Below are positions 12,481 to 23,977 of a stretch of DNA of 64,000 nt, in pieces. Position 1 is the stretch's first letter; each line of letters opens with the position of its first letter. Both the position numbers and the translations under genes were made by a program. The DNA comes from Hippasteria phrygiana (lineage: Eukaryota; Echinodermata; Asteroidea; Valvatida; Goniasteridae): positions 806,001 to 870,000 of the forward strand of contig JAZGUH010000229.1 in the NCBI GenBank assembly GCA_037893225.1. Reading direction: 5' to 3'. The notes beneath the pieces are model-generated. The model did not search any database and was not told the DNA's origin. It saw nothing but the letters and a program-made list of their open reading frames with translations.

Positions 12481-14562
12481 AACGACCTCCTGCAGCATGT
12501 GCAAATGTTATGGCAGGCAGATGTTCTCCCTTATGCCAACGAGAAGGAAATTACCCGATCTAAGCATGACCAGTATGCTCTCCAGATGCTGGAGTCTAAA
12601 ACCACCCGTGTCAGCATTGATGGTGTACAACGTTATGCTACGCCCCTCCTGAGAACCAGGGATGGAGACAGATTCCAGGCCACCAAAGAGGCAGTTCTTC
12701 CAACCCTAAGGAGAGCTGAGAAGCGGCTACAGAAGCACCCACAACTAGCGGAGAAGCACAACGAACTCATCACAAAGCTGGTCGACTCTGGTCATGTCAG
12801 AGTTGTGCCCAATGATGAAGCTGCCATGTCTGATGAATCGTGGTTCATCCCTCACCATACGGTACACCACAATGGGAAGTACCGATTGGTCTTTAACTGT
12901 TCCTTCCAATACAATAACCAAGTGCTCAATGAGCATCTTCTGCCTGGACCACCCCTGGGTGCCTCCCTCATCGGTGTGCTTCTACGTTTCCGGCAGCAAG
13001 CCGTAGCCATTTCTGGAGACATCAAGGCAATGTTCCATCAAGTGCGACTTCTACCGGAAGACAGGCCCCTCCTTCGCTTTCTGTGGCGAAACCTGAAGGT
13101 CAAAGATGAACCACAGATATATGAGTGGCAGGTCCTCCCCTTCGGCTCAACATGTAGTCCGTGCTGTGCCACCTTTGCACTTAGTAAGCATGTCGCTGAC
13201 CACAGGGAGCAGTATCCAGGCGTGGCAGCGTCGGTCAACAAGTCATTTTATGTTGACAACTGCTTGGATAGCCTACCCACACCTAGAGAAGCCAAGCACC
13301 TCGTCCATCAGATGCGAAACCTACTGGCCGATGCCGGGTTTGAGATACGTCAATGGGCCAGTAACGACCCCACAGTGGTAGAGGATCTCCCACCAGATGC
13401 GCGTTCCAGTGGCTGCGAGCTTTGGCTGACTTACGGCGACACAGACTCCCTTGAGGCCACCCTTGGACTTCAGTGGGATTGCAGCACAGACAAACTGCAG
13501 TACCGCCACCGACCAGTTGACTATGAGTCACTGAACATGAGGAACATGTATAAAATACTGGCAAGCCAGTATGACCCCATCGGCTATCTCACCCCGTTCA
13601 CTACCCGAGCCAGAGTGATCGTCCAAGACTTGTGGAAAACCAAGCGTAACTGGGACGACGTTCTGGAGCCTGGTGCCATCAAAGACCAATGGCAGGCATG
13701 GGAAATAGAGCTACCAGCACTGACCAACATCCGGTTGGATAGATGCTACACACCCCCTGCTGTCGATGTTGAGGCATCGAGCCGCCAACTCCACATATTC
13801 TGTGATGCATCAAAGAGAGCTTACGGTGCTGTGGCCTACCTTCGAACAGAAGATAAAGACCATCACATCCATGTCAGCTTTGTCATGGCCAGGTCCCGTG
13901 TTGCTCCTAAACGACAGCTTTCCATGCCACGCTTGGAGCTATCTGCTGCCTTAGCAGGTGCTCAGCTGCACCAGCTACTCCAGAGAGAGTTGGGTCTACC
14001 TGTGGGAGATGTCGCCCTGTGGAGTGACTCAACAACTGTTCTCACTTGGCTGAAGTCCGAATCCTGCCGCTATAAGGTCTTCGTTGGCACCCGAGTGGCA
14101 GAGATCCAGACCCTCACTGACACCAAGCAATGGCGCTATGTCGATACCAAGAACAATCCGGCCGATGACCTCACCAGAGGCAAGACAATAATGGAGCTTG
14201 CCCAAAAATCCAGATGGCGAGACGGACCCCCGTACCTCTTGTTATCTCCAGACCAGTGGCCAGTCCACCCGACTACACCTCCAGAAGACGTTTCCGAGGA
14301 AAGGAAGTCAACCTTCTGTGGTGCTGTGACTGTGGATCCCACAGATCCTCCTGACCTTTCCAAGTATGACACGTGGGAAGACCTTGTCATGGCTATCAAG
14401 GATTGTCGTGATGGGGCGGCCGACAACAGTGACCCACCTGAGTTAAGCGCTGAAGATCGAGCCGACATCCAGTTGCACCTTTACCGCCGTGCTTTGGATG
14501 TCAACGATGGCGAGCCAATCCTGATGTACCAAAGATGGGAGATTTACCACCAGCACGCCTGA
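12481..14562 (+). CDS. BEL reverse transcriptase and RNase H
   Basis: The frame is open from 12364, but homologous sequence begins near 12481 (LLQHVQMLWQADVLP); the earlier part is a shadow of the protease frame. RT landmarks are YRLVFNCS, SGDIKAMFHQV, VLPFGSTCSPC and the catalytic YVDN box. The last position is N rather than D, a form I believe also occurs in BEL relatives. RNase H follows with FCDASKRAYGAV, RLELSAA and LWSDSTTV. The frame ends after a deletion that removes the usual stretch before the integrase core, including the expected H2C2 zinc-binding region, and runs out of frame for its last roughly 15 codons. Confidence 0.88.
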   Translation, partial: NDLLQHVQMLWQADVLPYANEKEITRSKHDQYALQMLESKTTRVSIDGVQRYATPLLRTRDGDRFQATKEAVLPTLRRAEKRLQKHPQLAEKHNELITKLVDSGHVRVVPNDEAAMSDESWFIPHHTVHHNGKYRLVFNCSFQYNNQVLNEHLLPGPPLGASLIGVLLRFRQQAVAISGDIKAMFHQVRLLPEDRPLLRFLWRNLKVKDEPQIYEWQVLPFGSTCSPCCATFALSKHVADHREQYPGVAASVNKSFYVDNCLDSLPTPREAKHLVHQMRNLLADAGFEIRQWASNDPTVVEDLPPDARSSGCELWLTYGDTDSLEATLGLQWDCSTDKLQYRHRPVDYESLNMRNMYKILASQYDPIGYLTPFTTRARVIVQDLWKTKRNWDDVLEPGAIKDQWQAWEIELPALTNIRLDRCYTPPAVDVEASSRQLHIFCDASKRAYGAVAYLRTEDKDHHIHVSFVMARSRVAPKRQLSMPRLELSAALAGAQLHQLLQRELGLPVGDVALWSDSTTVLTWLKSESCRYKVFVGTRVAEIQTLTDTKQWRYVDTKNNPADDLTRGKTIMELAQKSRWRDGPPYLLLSPDQWPVHPTTPPEDVSEERKSTFCGAVTVDPTDPPDLSKYDTWEDLVMAIKDCRDGAADNSDPPELSAEDRADIQLHLYRRALDVNDGEPILMYQRWEIYHQHA

Positions 14563-15536
14563 GATTGTACAAGCCGCCATTCTTTTCTACCGGCGTTGAC
14601 TGTTTTGGGCCCATGACAATCAAGACAGGGCGACGCACTGAGAAGCGCTGGGGCATTATCTTTAAATGCATGACAACCAGAGCAGTGCACCTTGACCTGC
14701 TAGAAGGTCTCAGTGCTGACGCATTCCTGATGGCCTTCAGACGGTTTGTGTCCAGAAGAGGGAAGCCCTTCGAGATACTGTCCGACTGTGGCACCAACTT
14801 TAAAGGTGGTGCTTCTGAGCTACAGGAGGCATTCTCTGCCATGGAAACCAGCCTGCAAGACGAGCTTGCCAAACACCAAGTGAAGTTTGTCTTCAACCCG
14901 CCAAAGGCCCCACACTTCGGTGGCGTGTGGGAGAGGGAGATAAAGTCAGTCAAAGCCGGTCTGAGGGTCGTCCTTAGTCAGGCGGTACCCGAACCAGTCC
15001 TGCGCACCGTGCTGATCGAGATCGAAGGAATTCTTAACTCAAAACCGTTGGGTTATGTTTCTTCTGACATCGCAGACCCAGATCCAGTAACCCCAAACCT
15101 CCTCCTCATGGGGCGACTTGATCCATCTCTGCCACAAGTTGTCTACCCAGCAAGGGACCTACTCAGCCGACGACACTGGAAGCATAGCCAGGTGTTGGCA
15201 GACCACTTCTGGTCGCACTTTATCAAGCTGTACCTACCCTCTCTGCAGATACGACAGAAATGGCAACGAGAAGGTGCAAAGATGAAGCCCAATGATGTAG
15301 TCATGATCGTGGATCCCGCACTCAGCAGAGCTCAGTGGCCAATTGGACGAGTCGTCGACACCTTCCCTGGTCCAGATGGTCGTGTGCGTACTGCCAGTGT
15401 GAGAGTGAGAAAGAAGACCTTCATCCGCCCTGTTGCCCGCCTGATACAACTCCCAGAAGTCAGCGATGGAGGCATCCAGGATGACCAGGAGAAGGATGAG
15501 GTTCCGGCACTAATGGACTCTGAGAAGGAGCTGTAG
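14535..15536 (+). CDS. BEL integrase core and C-terminal domain
   Basis: 333 codons beginning at MGDLPPARL, the conserved phrase just before the catalytic core. The DDE residues are visible in GVDCFGP, LSDCGTNFKGG and HFGGVWEREIKS, followed by ILNSKPL and a C-terminal region with WPIGRV. It overlaps the RT frame by 28 bp in another frame. The overlap and the missing H2C2 region indicate an internal deletion rather than a natural gene boundary. It would insert cDNA into the genome if complete. Confidence 0.88.
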   Translation: MGDLPPARLRLYKPPFFSTGVDCFGPMTIKTGRRTEKRWGIIFKCMTTRAVHLDLLEGLSADAFLMAFRRFVSRRGKPFEILSDCGTNFKGGASELQEAFSAMETSLQDELAKHQVKFVFNPPKAPHFGGVWEREIKSVKAGLRVVLSQAVPEPVLRTVLIEIEGILNSKPLGYVSSDIADPDPVTPNLLLMGRLDPSLPQVVYPARDLLSRRHWKHSQVLADHFWSHFIKLYLPSLQIRQKWQREGAKMKPNDVVMIVDPALSRAQWPIGRVVDTFPGPDGRVRTASVRVRKKTFIRPVARLIQLPEVSDGGIQDDQEKDEVPALMDSEKEL

Positions 15537-15588
15537 TAGCTCCGATGTTTTCCGTATCATAAATTCGGTGCCCAAATTTAGGGGCGGC

Positions 15589-16350
15589 TGTGCAAAAGCC
15601 TCTCCGCCACCGGAGCACGCAACAGCGCCCTCTTGTGACTGACTGTTTATAATTACCCAATCTTACTCGAATCACGTTCGTTCCAGATAATTCTCACCTT
15701 AAAACCCTTGTTAATGACTCCTAATCATCGTTTGCCCTAATTATCCAATCACCAGGTTAAGGATAAATACCCCCTGTGCGTGAATTACATAAAGTGAGTA
15801 TAATTCTGGTTATTCTAGATGGGATATTTGGAGGGATTTGACTTCACCTTTATTGTGCGATTTGGGTTGTAATCTATGTTGCACTGATTTATATAGGGAT
15901 TCCATGTCACGCCATACACATGCGTATATAAACATTTGGTATGGACATAATGTTCGCTGGGAATATTTTGTATGATAAACCCTTGTTTAGTATACATGTA
16001 CCAATGTTGGGCGGTGTTTAATAAGTGTTTGGGCCCCCTTTTTTCCATATTGGTACTCAAGTAAATCATGTTATGAATATTGTTGGGCTGATTATAGGCA
16101 CACATAAGTTTATGTTCATGTTTGTGATAAGATAAGGGTTTCCTAGGTTTGTGCACATATTTATTAGTTCCTCCTTTTGTGTTTATTACCCTGTAGAACC
16201 ACAGACCATAGGCTTACGACTACAGACCACACATCCATACATCTCTCCGTACTGTCTCAAGGCTGAGTCACCACCAATCCTATACCAGCTTTGACCAATA
16301 AAGAAACCATATTCCAGCCAATCACCTGCTTGTCCAAGTCCGTTTTTTCA
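15589..16350 (+). repeat. BEL 3' LTR
   Basis: 762 bp with no difference from the 5' LTR that I could find by eye. It is preceded by a short purine-rich stretch (aggggcggc) that would serve as the polypurine tract. Confidence 0.93.
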
Positions 16351-16550
16351 ACTGCTCTACACCTTAAAACCGTGTTTCACAGCCAAGTCGTGTTAACACT
16401 TGAGCGTGCATGTTATTTCGATTGTTTAGTGGCGTCATTGTTTTTCTTCTGAGGTTAACGAGCTCTTTTCTATGTTTACTGACTCTATGAAACGGATAAA
16501 GGTTCCGCAATCGTGTGCTAAGCAAAACTAGGATCCTGGTCCCCGGGAAG

Positions 16551-16620
16551 CCCGTTAGCATTGCACGATGACCTTTAACCTCTTGTGTTAGCATTGTACG
16601 ATGACCTTTAACCTCTTGTG
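16551..16620. repeat. 30-bp tandem duplication
   Basis: The unit gttagcattg[c/t]acgatg followed by acctttaacctcttgt occurs twice in a row with a single difference. It lies within the copy 1 block; copy 2 at about 31025-31045 has only a diverged remnant. Confidence 0.7.
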
Positions 16621-16932
16621 TACCTACAAACCAACGAATGGCATCCTATGGAAACTTCAGTGTGAATTCTTATACGGTTTCGTCATCCGGTTTTAGATCC
16701 ATTTAATGTTATGAGATTTGGGAGGCTGTCGAATTAACAGACAAGTTGCATAATGTTATTACTTATAGGCAGTTATAGCCAATGCTATATCCAACCTTTC
16801 AGCCCGATAATTTGCAAAGTGGTTGCCTGATAGTAACACATATGTCAGCTTTTTGTTCGAAAAATTTCACAACACAGACGTAGTGAATGACGAATGAGGG
16901 AAATATGACAACGAACGCAGAATGTTACTTAC

Positions 16933-17035
16933 CTGTACCGCACGCTCTTCCGACACAAAGCACAGCTATCACAATTAGACAGACGAACCCCGCAAGACTA
17001 AGTACAATGACGGATCCTGGGTTTATAGTCGCCAT
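16933..17035 (-). CDS. candidate first exon encoding a membrane-spanning N-terminus
   Basis: On the minus strand an ATG (17035-17033) opens 34 codons plus one base, ending at a perfect consensus donor ACAG|GTAAGT (exon end 16933, phase 1). The peptide starts MATINPGSV and has a hydrophobic core of about 20 residues (VIVLSLAGFVCLIVIAVLC) before GRACGT. It therefore reads as a signal anchor or signal peptide. The phase matches all NLR exons in the window. The next compatible exon downstream is the copy 1 linker at 8719, with the BEL element inside the intervening intron. The exon lies about 100 bp beyond the end of the duplicated block, so copy 2 has no equivalent. It could instead belong to an unrelated gene. 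Confidence 0.5.
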
Positions 17036-17159
17036 GTTTCTACTGCCCAACGATGAAAAAAGAACATCATTTGAACAATTGTCAATTATGAATGTAATAT
17101 TGCTGAATGAGATAACAATATAATGCTACACTATTTGAAAATTGACGTGAAATATATAG

Positions 17160-17290
17160 AATGAGCGCCGTGGTCCAATGGTCACTCATGTGTGGTGGTG
17201 TGTGGGTTCGAACCCCGACGGGGATTATGGTGTTTGTGTTCTTGTGCAAGACACTTTACTACGGTTGCCTCTCTCGACCCATGTGCATTC
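17160..17290 (+). mobile_element. tRNA-derived SINE, 5' part
   Basis: RNA polymerase III-type boxes are visible: an A-box-like GTGGTCCAATGGTCA and a B box GGGTTCGAACCCC, about 35 bp apart. A tRNA-unrelated body follows (cttgtgcaagacactttac). The SINE is split by the insert at 17291-17866 and resumes at 17867 (gcataaatgggtat). Confidence 0.75.
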
Positions 17291-17866
17291 AGAGGCGGAT
17301 CCAGGATTTTTGGAAAGTGGGGGTCCAACTTTAAAAGTGGGGGGGGGGGGGGGGGGGGGGGACATACTGTGCTCCAAACTAATGCGAGCGCGAAGCCCTT
17401 GCGGCGTGGGGTTCGGGGCCCGCTTAAGGGCCCCTAAAAAAATTTGATTCTAGATGCTCTGCGGAGCGATCTGAGGCAATTTCTGACCACTTTAACAAAT
17501 TTTTTGGGGAACAAAAGATCATCATTATTAAACATCATTTTCGAGTTTGAAGTAATTGAATCAACTATTCTGAGCTAAAGAATCAAATATAGGCTACAAT
17601 TTCTTTCGGGGACGACAACAAGTGGGGGTGGGAGGGGAACAAACGATATGATATCCCCCCACTTTAATAAGTATATGTTCTTGTGGGGGGACAAGTCAGT
17701 TGTATGTTTTTCCAAAATGATTCCCGAGTTTAGGTCAGGTCCCCCCCCCCCCAAAAAAAAAAAAAAAACATTAATAAAAAAAATAAACATTAATAAAAAA
17801 ATAAAAAAATTAAAATAAAAAGGGGTCCAGACCCCCTGGACCCCCCCTCCCCTGGATCCGCCCTTG
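17291..17866. mobile_element. MITE-like element nested in the SINE
   Basis: The termini CAGAGGCGGATCCAGG and CCTGGATCCGCCCTTG match those of the 7915-8165 element. Flanking GCATT / GCATA is a near-perfect 5-bp duplication. The interior is poly-G, poly-C and poly-A rich, with no coding region. Confidence 0.7.
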
Positions 17867-18290
17867 GCATAAATGGGTATACTGTGAGGGTAGAGAACAA
17901 CTTGCGCTGATCTCAAACTGATACATAACCCCGACAACTTCGCTCTGCCAAGGCCCAACTCCTACACATCCCACGCTCACGTTACTCACGGGGAAGCCGA
18001 TCCTTTTCAAGATCTGGCCGGTCACTTTGGAACACACTGCCTCCTGAACTCAGGAAAGAAAGCTCACATGCACAATTCAAAACTCAGTTAAAAACCTATC
18101 TTTTCCCAATTTCTTAACTTGTGTTAAATTTCTGTTGATTCTTGTATTGTTCATGTTTATGCCAACTTTGCAATACTGCATCTCACCCTCAATTGCGCCA
18201 GGAGTGCCAAATTTGACAGACACGGCGCATTATAAATGTCCACTATTATTATTCTTTATAACTCATATCATGGCCTGATGACAAGGAGTA
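17867..18290 (+). mobile_element. SINE 3' part followed by a LINE 3' end
   Basis: After the SINE remainder, a plus-strand frame from about 17935 to 18115 reads LRSAKAQLLHIPRSR, SRSFSRSGRSLWNTLPPELR and LKTYLF before a TAA. This is the typical C-terminal tail of non-LTR (CR1/L2/Rex-like) reverse transcriptases. The 3' untranslated part ends in an (ATT)n run near 18250. The element is severely 5' truncated. Confidence 0.7.
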
Positions 18291-18299
18291 ATAATCATG

Positions 18300-20369
18300 T
18301 AAAGCACTTTTGGAACATTTGTATAAAAAGTTACAAGCACCACATTATTCCTAGCAGAGTCTTTCCCAACAAGTAAAAAATGAAAATTCCATTGTAACAG
18401 AATAAACTCATGAAAAACCCATTATATAAAGAAAACAAATTTTGAAATGAATGGGACAATGAAAATTGCATTGTAGTTAAAATAAGCATATAAATGAACA
18501 AAGAATGTACGGTAAATGTACGCAAAACCTCTTCCAAAAGATAATTTGCCATTCCTGAAAGTAGGTCATGTGACACGGTATCGTGTCCAACAGGGGATGG
18601 GAGGGAGCAGTAACCCCAAGACAATTTGCCATTTTGTTTTTTACAAATATACACCGAAGAACATTCCTTTTATAATATTTGATCTGATACACTGCCAATT
18701 CGCTATTTGCAGAGTTTCGCCACACTGGAACGAAAACGAGGCTAGTCGATTTTTTTTTATTCATGCAGGATTCTACCAGATTCATAAGGCTTCATAACTG
18801 ATCATAACTCTGCTCCTTATCGGCTTCGTAAAAACTGGGAAACATTAAAAGCATGCAGTAACCGTGAATTTTATATCTTATAATTAAAGTCTATAAAGAT
18901 AATCAAAGCCATGAGTCAACTTCTGCCATGCAACCCACGGAATCTAAGTACAAATAAACAAACAAAGAGAACTCAGTACCCCAATTTACACTAAAAGGAA
19001 TATGAATGTGTACCTCCTTACCTCCTGAAATCTCGTAAATAGCAAGACAAATTGAGTTATTTGGTTCCTGCAGATCAGTAGGGCTCTTAAAATGGCTGAC
19101 GTACGTGAACCAGGAAGAAAGCGTACGTTGACACCAGTACCCCTCTCCATTGTCATTCTGATTGAGATTATCGGGACCGGCAGGCAGCGGGTAGTGCTAA
19201 TTAGCATAAACCTGCAGGAGTTCTGAAAAGTTTATGCCAATTAGATTGTTAGATTTACATTCCAGAAATGCATTGCGCTATTTAAACCGCTGCAAAAACT
19301 TGTCACAGTCCATGTATGCATTCAAACGAATTTTCTTTATGATTCAAACGTATTTACAATGATGAAAACAGCATCTAAATCATGCAAAATGGGGAATTAT
19401 TACAGCGCATGCGCACACGAGGGCCAATGAAAAGCGTCATGCCCGTACTAGCCACCGGTCTCAATATTTGGGGCAGGAACCAGTCTATAAAAACACTAAA
19501 CTACAATTTCGCTGGTACCCACCGCCCAAACAGGGCGTTGGGAACGTCTGATGGGCTTGAGCTCTGATTTGATACTTTTTGTATGACATGTGACCATGGG
19601 CGGTTATCCCGGGGAGGGGGAGGGGACACGTCCACCCCAATATTTTTGAGGGAGGGGACGGCTCCGGCAGTGTTCCCCTAATAATTTTCCCATTGTCAGT
19701 ACTTTTTATGGGTCATTGGCTTTTACAAGCACCAGTATATACAACAGAATACACAAAGATCCGCGCACATTAAGAAGGAATATCCCAGGATACACAAGAG
19801 ACACGGAGTACAAAATGTTTAACAATTATTTTTGGTTGTGTGCTTTTTTTCTCCGTCCCCCCAACCTTGACGAGAAATCGCCGCCGCTGCCTGTAACCTA
19901 CTGGAGGTCACCAGTTCCGTATCAAACACGCTGATTGTTCCATAAAAAACCAACAATTGCCGGGCATATTTCATTCGCTCGGTTCCTGTATTGTCATCAA
20001 TATAACGTATTCTCCAGCAGACAACATAGGTACTGCACCCATGATACACATCGCCTACAAGTTTCACCGGTTTCGTCATTTTTACAGCGCTGCATTCACT
20101 CGTTGGTACGTTACGGTACGAAAGAGCTGCATGCAATTCTCAAAGGTCACAGCCAGAAAGCCGTGGGTTTCATTCACAAAAATCTTTGAAGCGCATCAGA
20201 CGTTTTCAGTGTTTTGTTTGCTCCGTGGGTGGGTACGAGTCAATTCTCCAACAAACTCTAATAATACAGAGGGCGCTCTACAAGAACGTGAACCGAGCTG
20301 CACTTACACTTACCATAATGCTTGTTGTTTTGTTTTTGCCTAAATTTATTCCTCCATACTTGGACGTCA
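18300..20369. other. spacer between the two NLR blocks
   Basis: No gene supported. A 44-codon plus-strand frame starts at ATG 19092 (MADVREPGRKRTLTP...) with a hydrophobic middle. It lacks clear splice sites or a recognisable family, so I do not call it. A few short open frames on both strands around 19.8-20.3 kb look random. Confidence 0.5.
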
Positions 20370-23300
20370 TCGTTCACTTAAGCCTGTACTAAAATGTACT
20401 TTGCTGTGGATGTATCTACGTATGTGCGTATCGGTGCCATATGAATATCCAACTTATGAATATGCGACTCTTATGAATATCCGACTCTTTACCCATGATG
20501 CATTACAATGCAATTTCGCTTTTATAATGAAAACAATCATTTCTAGCAATGGCATAACTTTTAACATCATTCCAACCCCATTTCTCACACTAATCCTCAC
20601 CTTGCAGGGACTTGCAGGGACTTGCGATGGACTCGACTATACATCTCTGCCTAAGACATTGTTGGCGTTTGTCGTCGCAGACTGAGTTCTTTTTCTTCTG
20701 CCACCTTGACTGAGTAATAGTTTTACCCCAATTGCACAGAAATTGAAATTCTGGCGAATTCAAAAATATCCCTGATCATAAAACTGTAGTATATTGACCC
20801 GTTCCAAAGTTACGAGGTATTTCGTCAATGTTTCCTAAGTCTGCGGTGAACCTTTTAACATGTGCCAAAAAATGTAAACATAATTTTCTCACAAACATGA
20901 AGTTGGGTATGTTGGGAGAGATTATCTATTTATCTATTTATTACATTTCTTTCCCCAGGGTGTGTCCAAACAGTTTAAAACTGGTTTCCATTGGGGCCCT
21001 GCATCCATTTCTAATTAAAATGAATATTACACACATACATTTTGTTTACAACAATGTTTAGAATAATGTTTAGTTTTCAGCCTTAAGTATAATAATGGGA
21101 AGTCAAAATTTGTCAACTCCAACAAATCTGCTACGTCAATTCTGGGAATTATTCAGATTTGTTCAAGTGCGCCACCTATAGACGACCCTTGGCCCGATTT
21201 TGTGCCCAATTTCTGGGGCATCGACCGTTTTCACCTCATGGCTGAATTTCAAGACACACTTCACATGATTTGTGACGCAAGTTTTATTTATGTAGTACCA
21301 ATATTCAACTGAATGAGTTCGAAGCTCATCAACGAAGAAGTTTGGCAACACTACTTGAGACAAGTCGGGAAAAGGTTGAAGTGCGCAACGTTTAATGCTC
21401 GTTTTCGGTGTCATATTAATATCTTTTCCGTTTAGAAAGTCTTTCTTTTCATTAACATGTTTCCAAATCGCTAAGTCGGTCAGAAAGCCGGGGTGCAAGA
21501 CAAAGTGTAATTAAACCAAACCCCAAACCAAGAATTACAAATATTACTAAAAAGAAAATTCACAACAGTTTAGATTTCATCACTCATTATCAACAATTCT
21601 CTTTTTATTACATTCTTTAAAACCAAAAGCCATCATTTGTTTCGTCTGTTTTGAAACCTTAAACATGACTAATTGCTAACAAAATATCTCACAATAAATT
21701 CACCATTCATTGTTTGAATATACAACCGCTTAGAACTCATCACTCATTAATGACAAGTATATTTTTATATTCTGCGAGACGAAAAGCCATGATTTGTTTG
21801 ATTGTCTCTGTTTTGAACGTTTAGACTAATTGCCAACGAAATATCTTTCAGAAGAAATTCACCATTCATTTTTTAAACCGTTTAAACAAAAACTCACAAA
21901 TACATCTTGTACAGAAGACATTTTGTTATCGTCAGAAATCAAAATATTCTTAGTTTCAAAGTATAACACAACAGAGAAGATATTATGTCCAATATATTAT
22001 TATATACAACACAGAAGTATCTGGTTTTTATCTCAGAAAAAGGCATCGGCATTTGTGTTCATTGTGCTGCTATATACACAGCATCGGGAGTGTATTACAG
22101 TGGAGTCTCGCTCAAACGTTTTGGTTAGTCGGCGATGTCACAAGCCTTAACCTGGACTGACCAAAAAATGGCGTCCGTCAGTGCGAGCTTGAAATTCACT
22201 AAATTTATGGGTAATTGAAATAATAACGTATCCAGTTTCTATCGTCCTTGCAAGTTGTCCTTACACAAGTCTTACAGCATGTCAAGCTGTCATCCAACAT
22301 TGAATGGTTGTACATTGAATTTGTATCGACTTTCTGTGTGTGATTGGCAAACTGTCGAAGTGAATGTAAAGATTACGACGGTATCGCACGAACTTTAAAA
22401 GTTTCCAGACTCTTATTGAAATTGCTGCTTTCAGATTTCATTCAGATGAGATGGGTTTCGAAATATACGCAAATACAACAAATGTGCTTTCACAATATAA
22501 GCAAACTTTAACATCAGTTCGAAAAACCACTGATTGGGTCATTCCAAGCATTTTTGGGACACAAAGTGTGACATTGCTACACTTCCAGTTACATGCCATC
22601 TAAATTATTTGAATATTTATTCCTGATATTTGTCTTGGATGTTGGACAGATTTGGACAGGTTTTGTGTCTTATACGAACATTAGTTTCCTGACGTAGTAA
22701 ATGTCACACTAGGGTACACCATGTTAAATCGTTTATAGCTACTGATTCACTTGTATTTCCGGTAAGAGTAACTAACTTATAGCTTGTATGGGGTCCATTT
22801 TGTGTGTTGTACTTAAACATGCATAGCAAAACTGTGTAGCGATATGCAGAAGTACTGAAATTGCCTCACAACAGGTTCTGGATGTAACAGGGATACAGTG
22901 TTACAACTTGGTGGAATGAACCAATTGTGAGTCCTTAAAGAGCAGTGTTTATAAGCCTTAAAATGGATGTCTGCTTGCTATTTAATGCTAATAATTATCT
23001 ACACAAATACAACAAATGTTATCTCACAATCAGCAAACTTTAACATTAAGCAGTCCAAAACCCTTTAACTGTGAGTCCCTAAAACAGCAATGTTTATAAG
23101 CCTTAAAATACAGTTCTACTTGCTAATTAATTTTAATAATTGTCATAATATCAGGTAGCTATTCTATCATGAAATCTCAAATCCCTTCTCGAGCAAGTGT
23201 GTTAACAATAAGCAAAGAATAACACAAAGTCATTGACGGAGTTTTATTATCATACAGATTATAAGTACATGTACAGTGTATTCAGGTAAACTGTTTAACT

Positions 23301-23977
23301 ATGCAGGATGAGTACAAAACGTAATGTAAACTATAAGTGAAGATCAGATATATCCCATATTAATCAGACTGACGTCACCAAATTAGTATCATTATGTAGC
23401 CTAAGATCTGCTCTTTAAAATTGCAGGTCACCTAGGTCAGGTCACGGATTACTGAGCATGAGGTGTTTCCACAAAACCAATAAAAAGAAATTCTGTTTTG
23501 AAGTTTGTGTAGGATGAGTGATGTTGACTGGTGATCAGTGTGTATGAACACATGGGTTTACAGACACGTTGCCATGTTGCCATCTCATCGTATATACTAA
23601 ATTAGACTAACGTAGACACCTCATGCTCAGTTACTAATGACCTGATCTGTGTGAGTAACCTGTCATTTCACAGAGAATACCCTGGGCTACATAATGACTA
23701 ATTTGGTGATATCAGTTTTGATTCCTATATGGGATATATTTGGGTTCAACTTCGTTATATTTTTTTACTCGCCCCGTGTATCAGTTAATAACAGTGACAC
23801 TGCTGAACGAACCATTGTTGAAAATTACAATCCAGTTTATCCAGGTAAGTCACGTGAGTCTGTATGGACTCTGTATGGACTGATTTATCTTCTGTTTTCA
23901 ATGAGCATTTTCCCAAGCAAAGCTTCTAGAGGCCTTTTCGTGCGATCAAAATAGAGCCGTCATGTATTTATAAGCTT
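20370..23977. repeat. 3' flank of NLR copy 2, duplicate of 49-3616
   Basis: Collinear with the copy 1 flank, with indels (for example a roughly 450-bp stretch around 22980-23110 with local re-duplication). It contains the second copy of the conserved open frame. No other coding signal. Confidence 0.85.
21163..21498 (-). pseudogene. conserved open reading frame of unknown function, copy 2
   Basis: 111 codons sharing about 90 residues with 946-1275, including SIKRCALQPFPDLSQVV and THSVEYWYYINKTCVTNH. Upstream the frame reads HPGFLTDLAIWKHVNEKKDF, which is disturbed in copy 1, so this copy seems closer to the ancestral form. No splice sites that I trust, and no family recognised. See copy 1 for alternatives. 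Confidence 0.35.

Larger units (their letters stand above)
9361..16350 (+). mobile_element. BEL/Pao LTR retrotransposon, recent but defective
   Basis: Two 762-bp LTRs, TGTGCAAAAG...TTTTTTCA, flank gag, aspartic protease, reverse transcriptase, RNase H and integrase reading frames on the plus strand. Flanking ACTGC (9356-9360 and 16351-16355) is a 5-bp target duplication, the usual size for BEL elements. The LTRs look identical along their full length, so the insertion is very young. The NLR copy 2 intron has no insert. The internal region is damaged: two frameshifts around the protease and a deletion in front of the integrase core. Confidence 0.95.

Noticed and set aside
9587..16156. Two identical 113-codon minus-strand frames
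   Set aside because: They lie in the two identical BEL LTRs, antisense to the element. Identity comes from the LTRs, not from selection.
19819..20343. Open frames of 105-128 codons on both strands in the spacer
   Set aside because: No family resemblance, no plausible splice sites, and two frames overlap on opposite strands, as expected by chance in stop-poor sequence.
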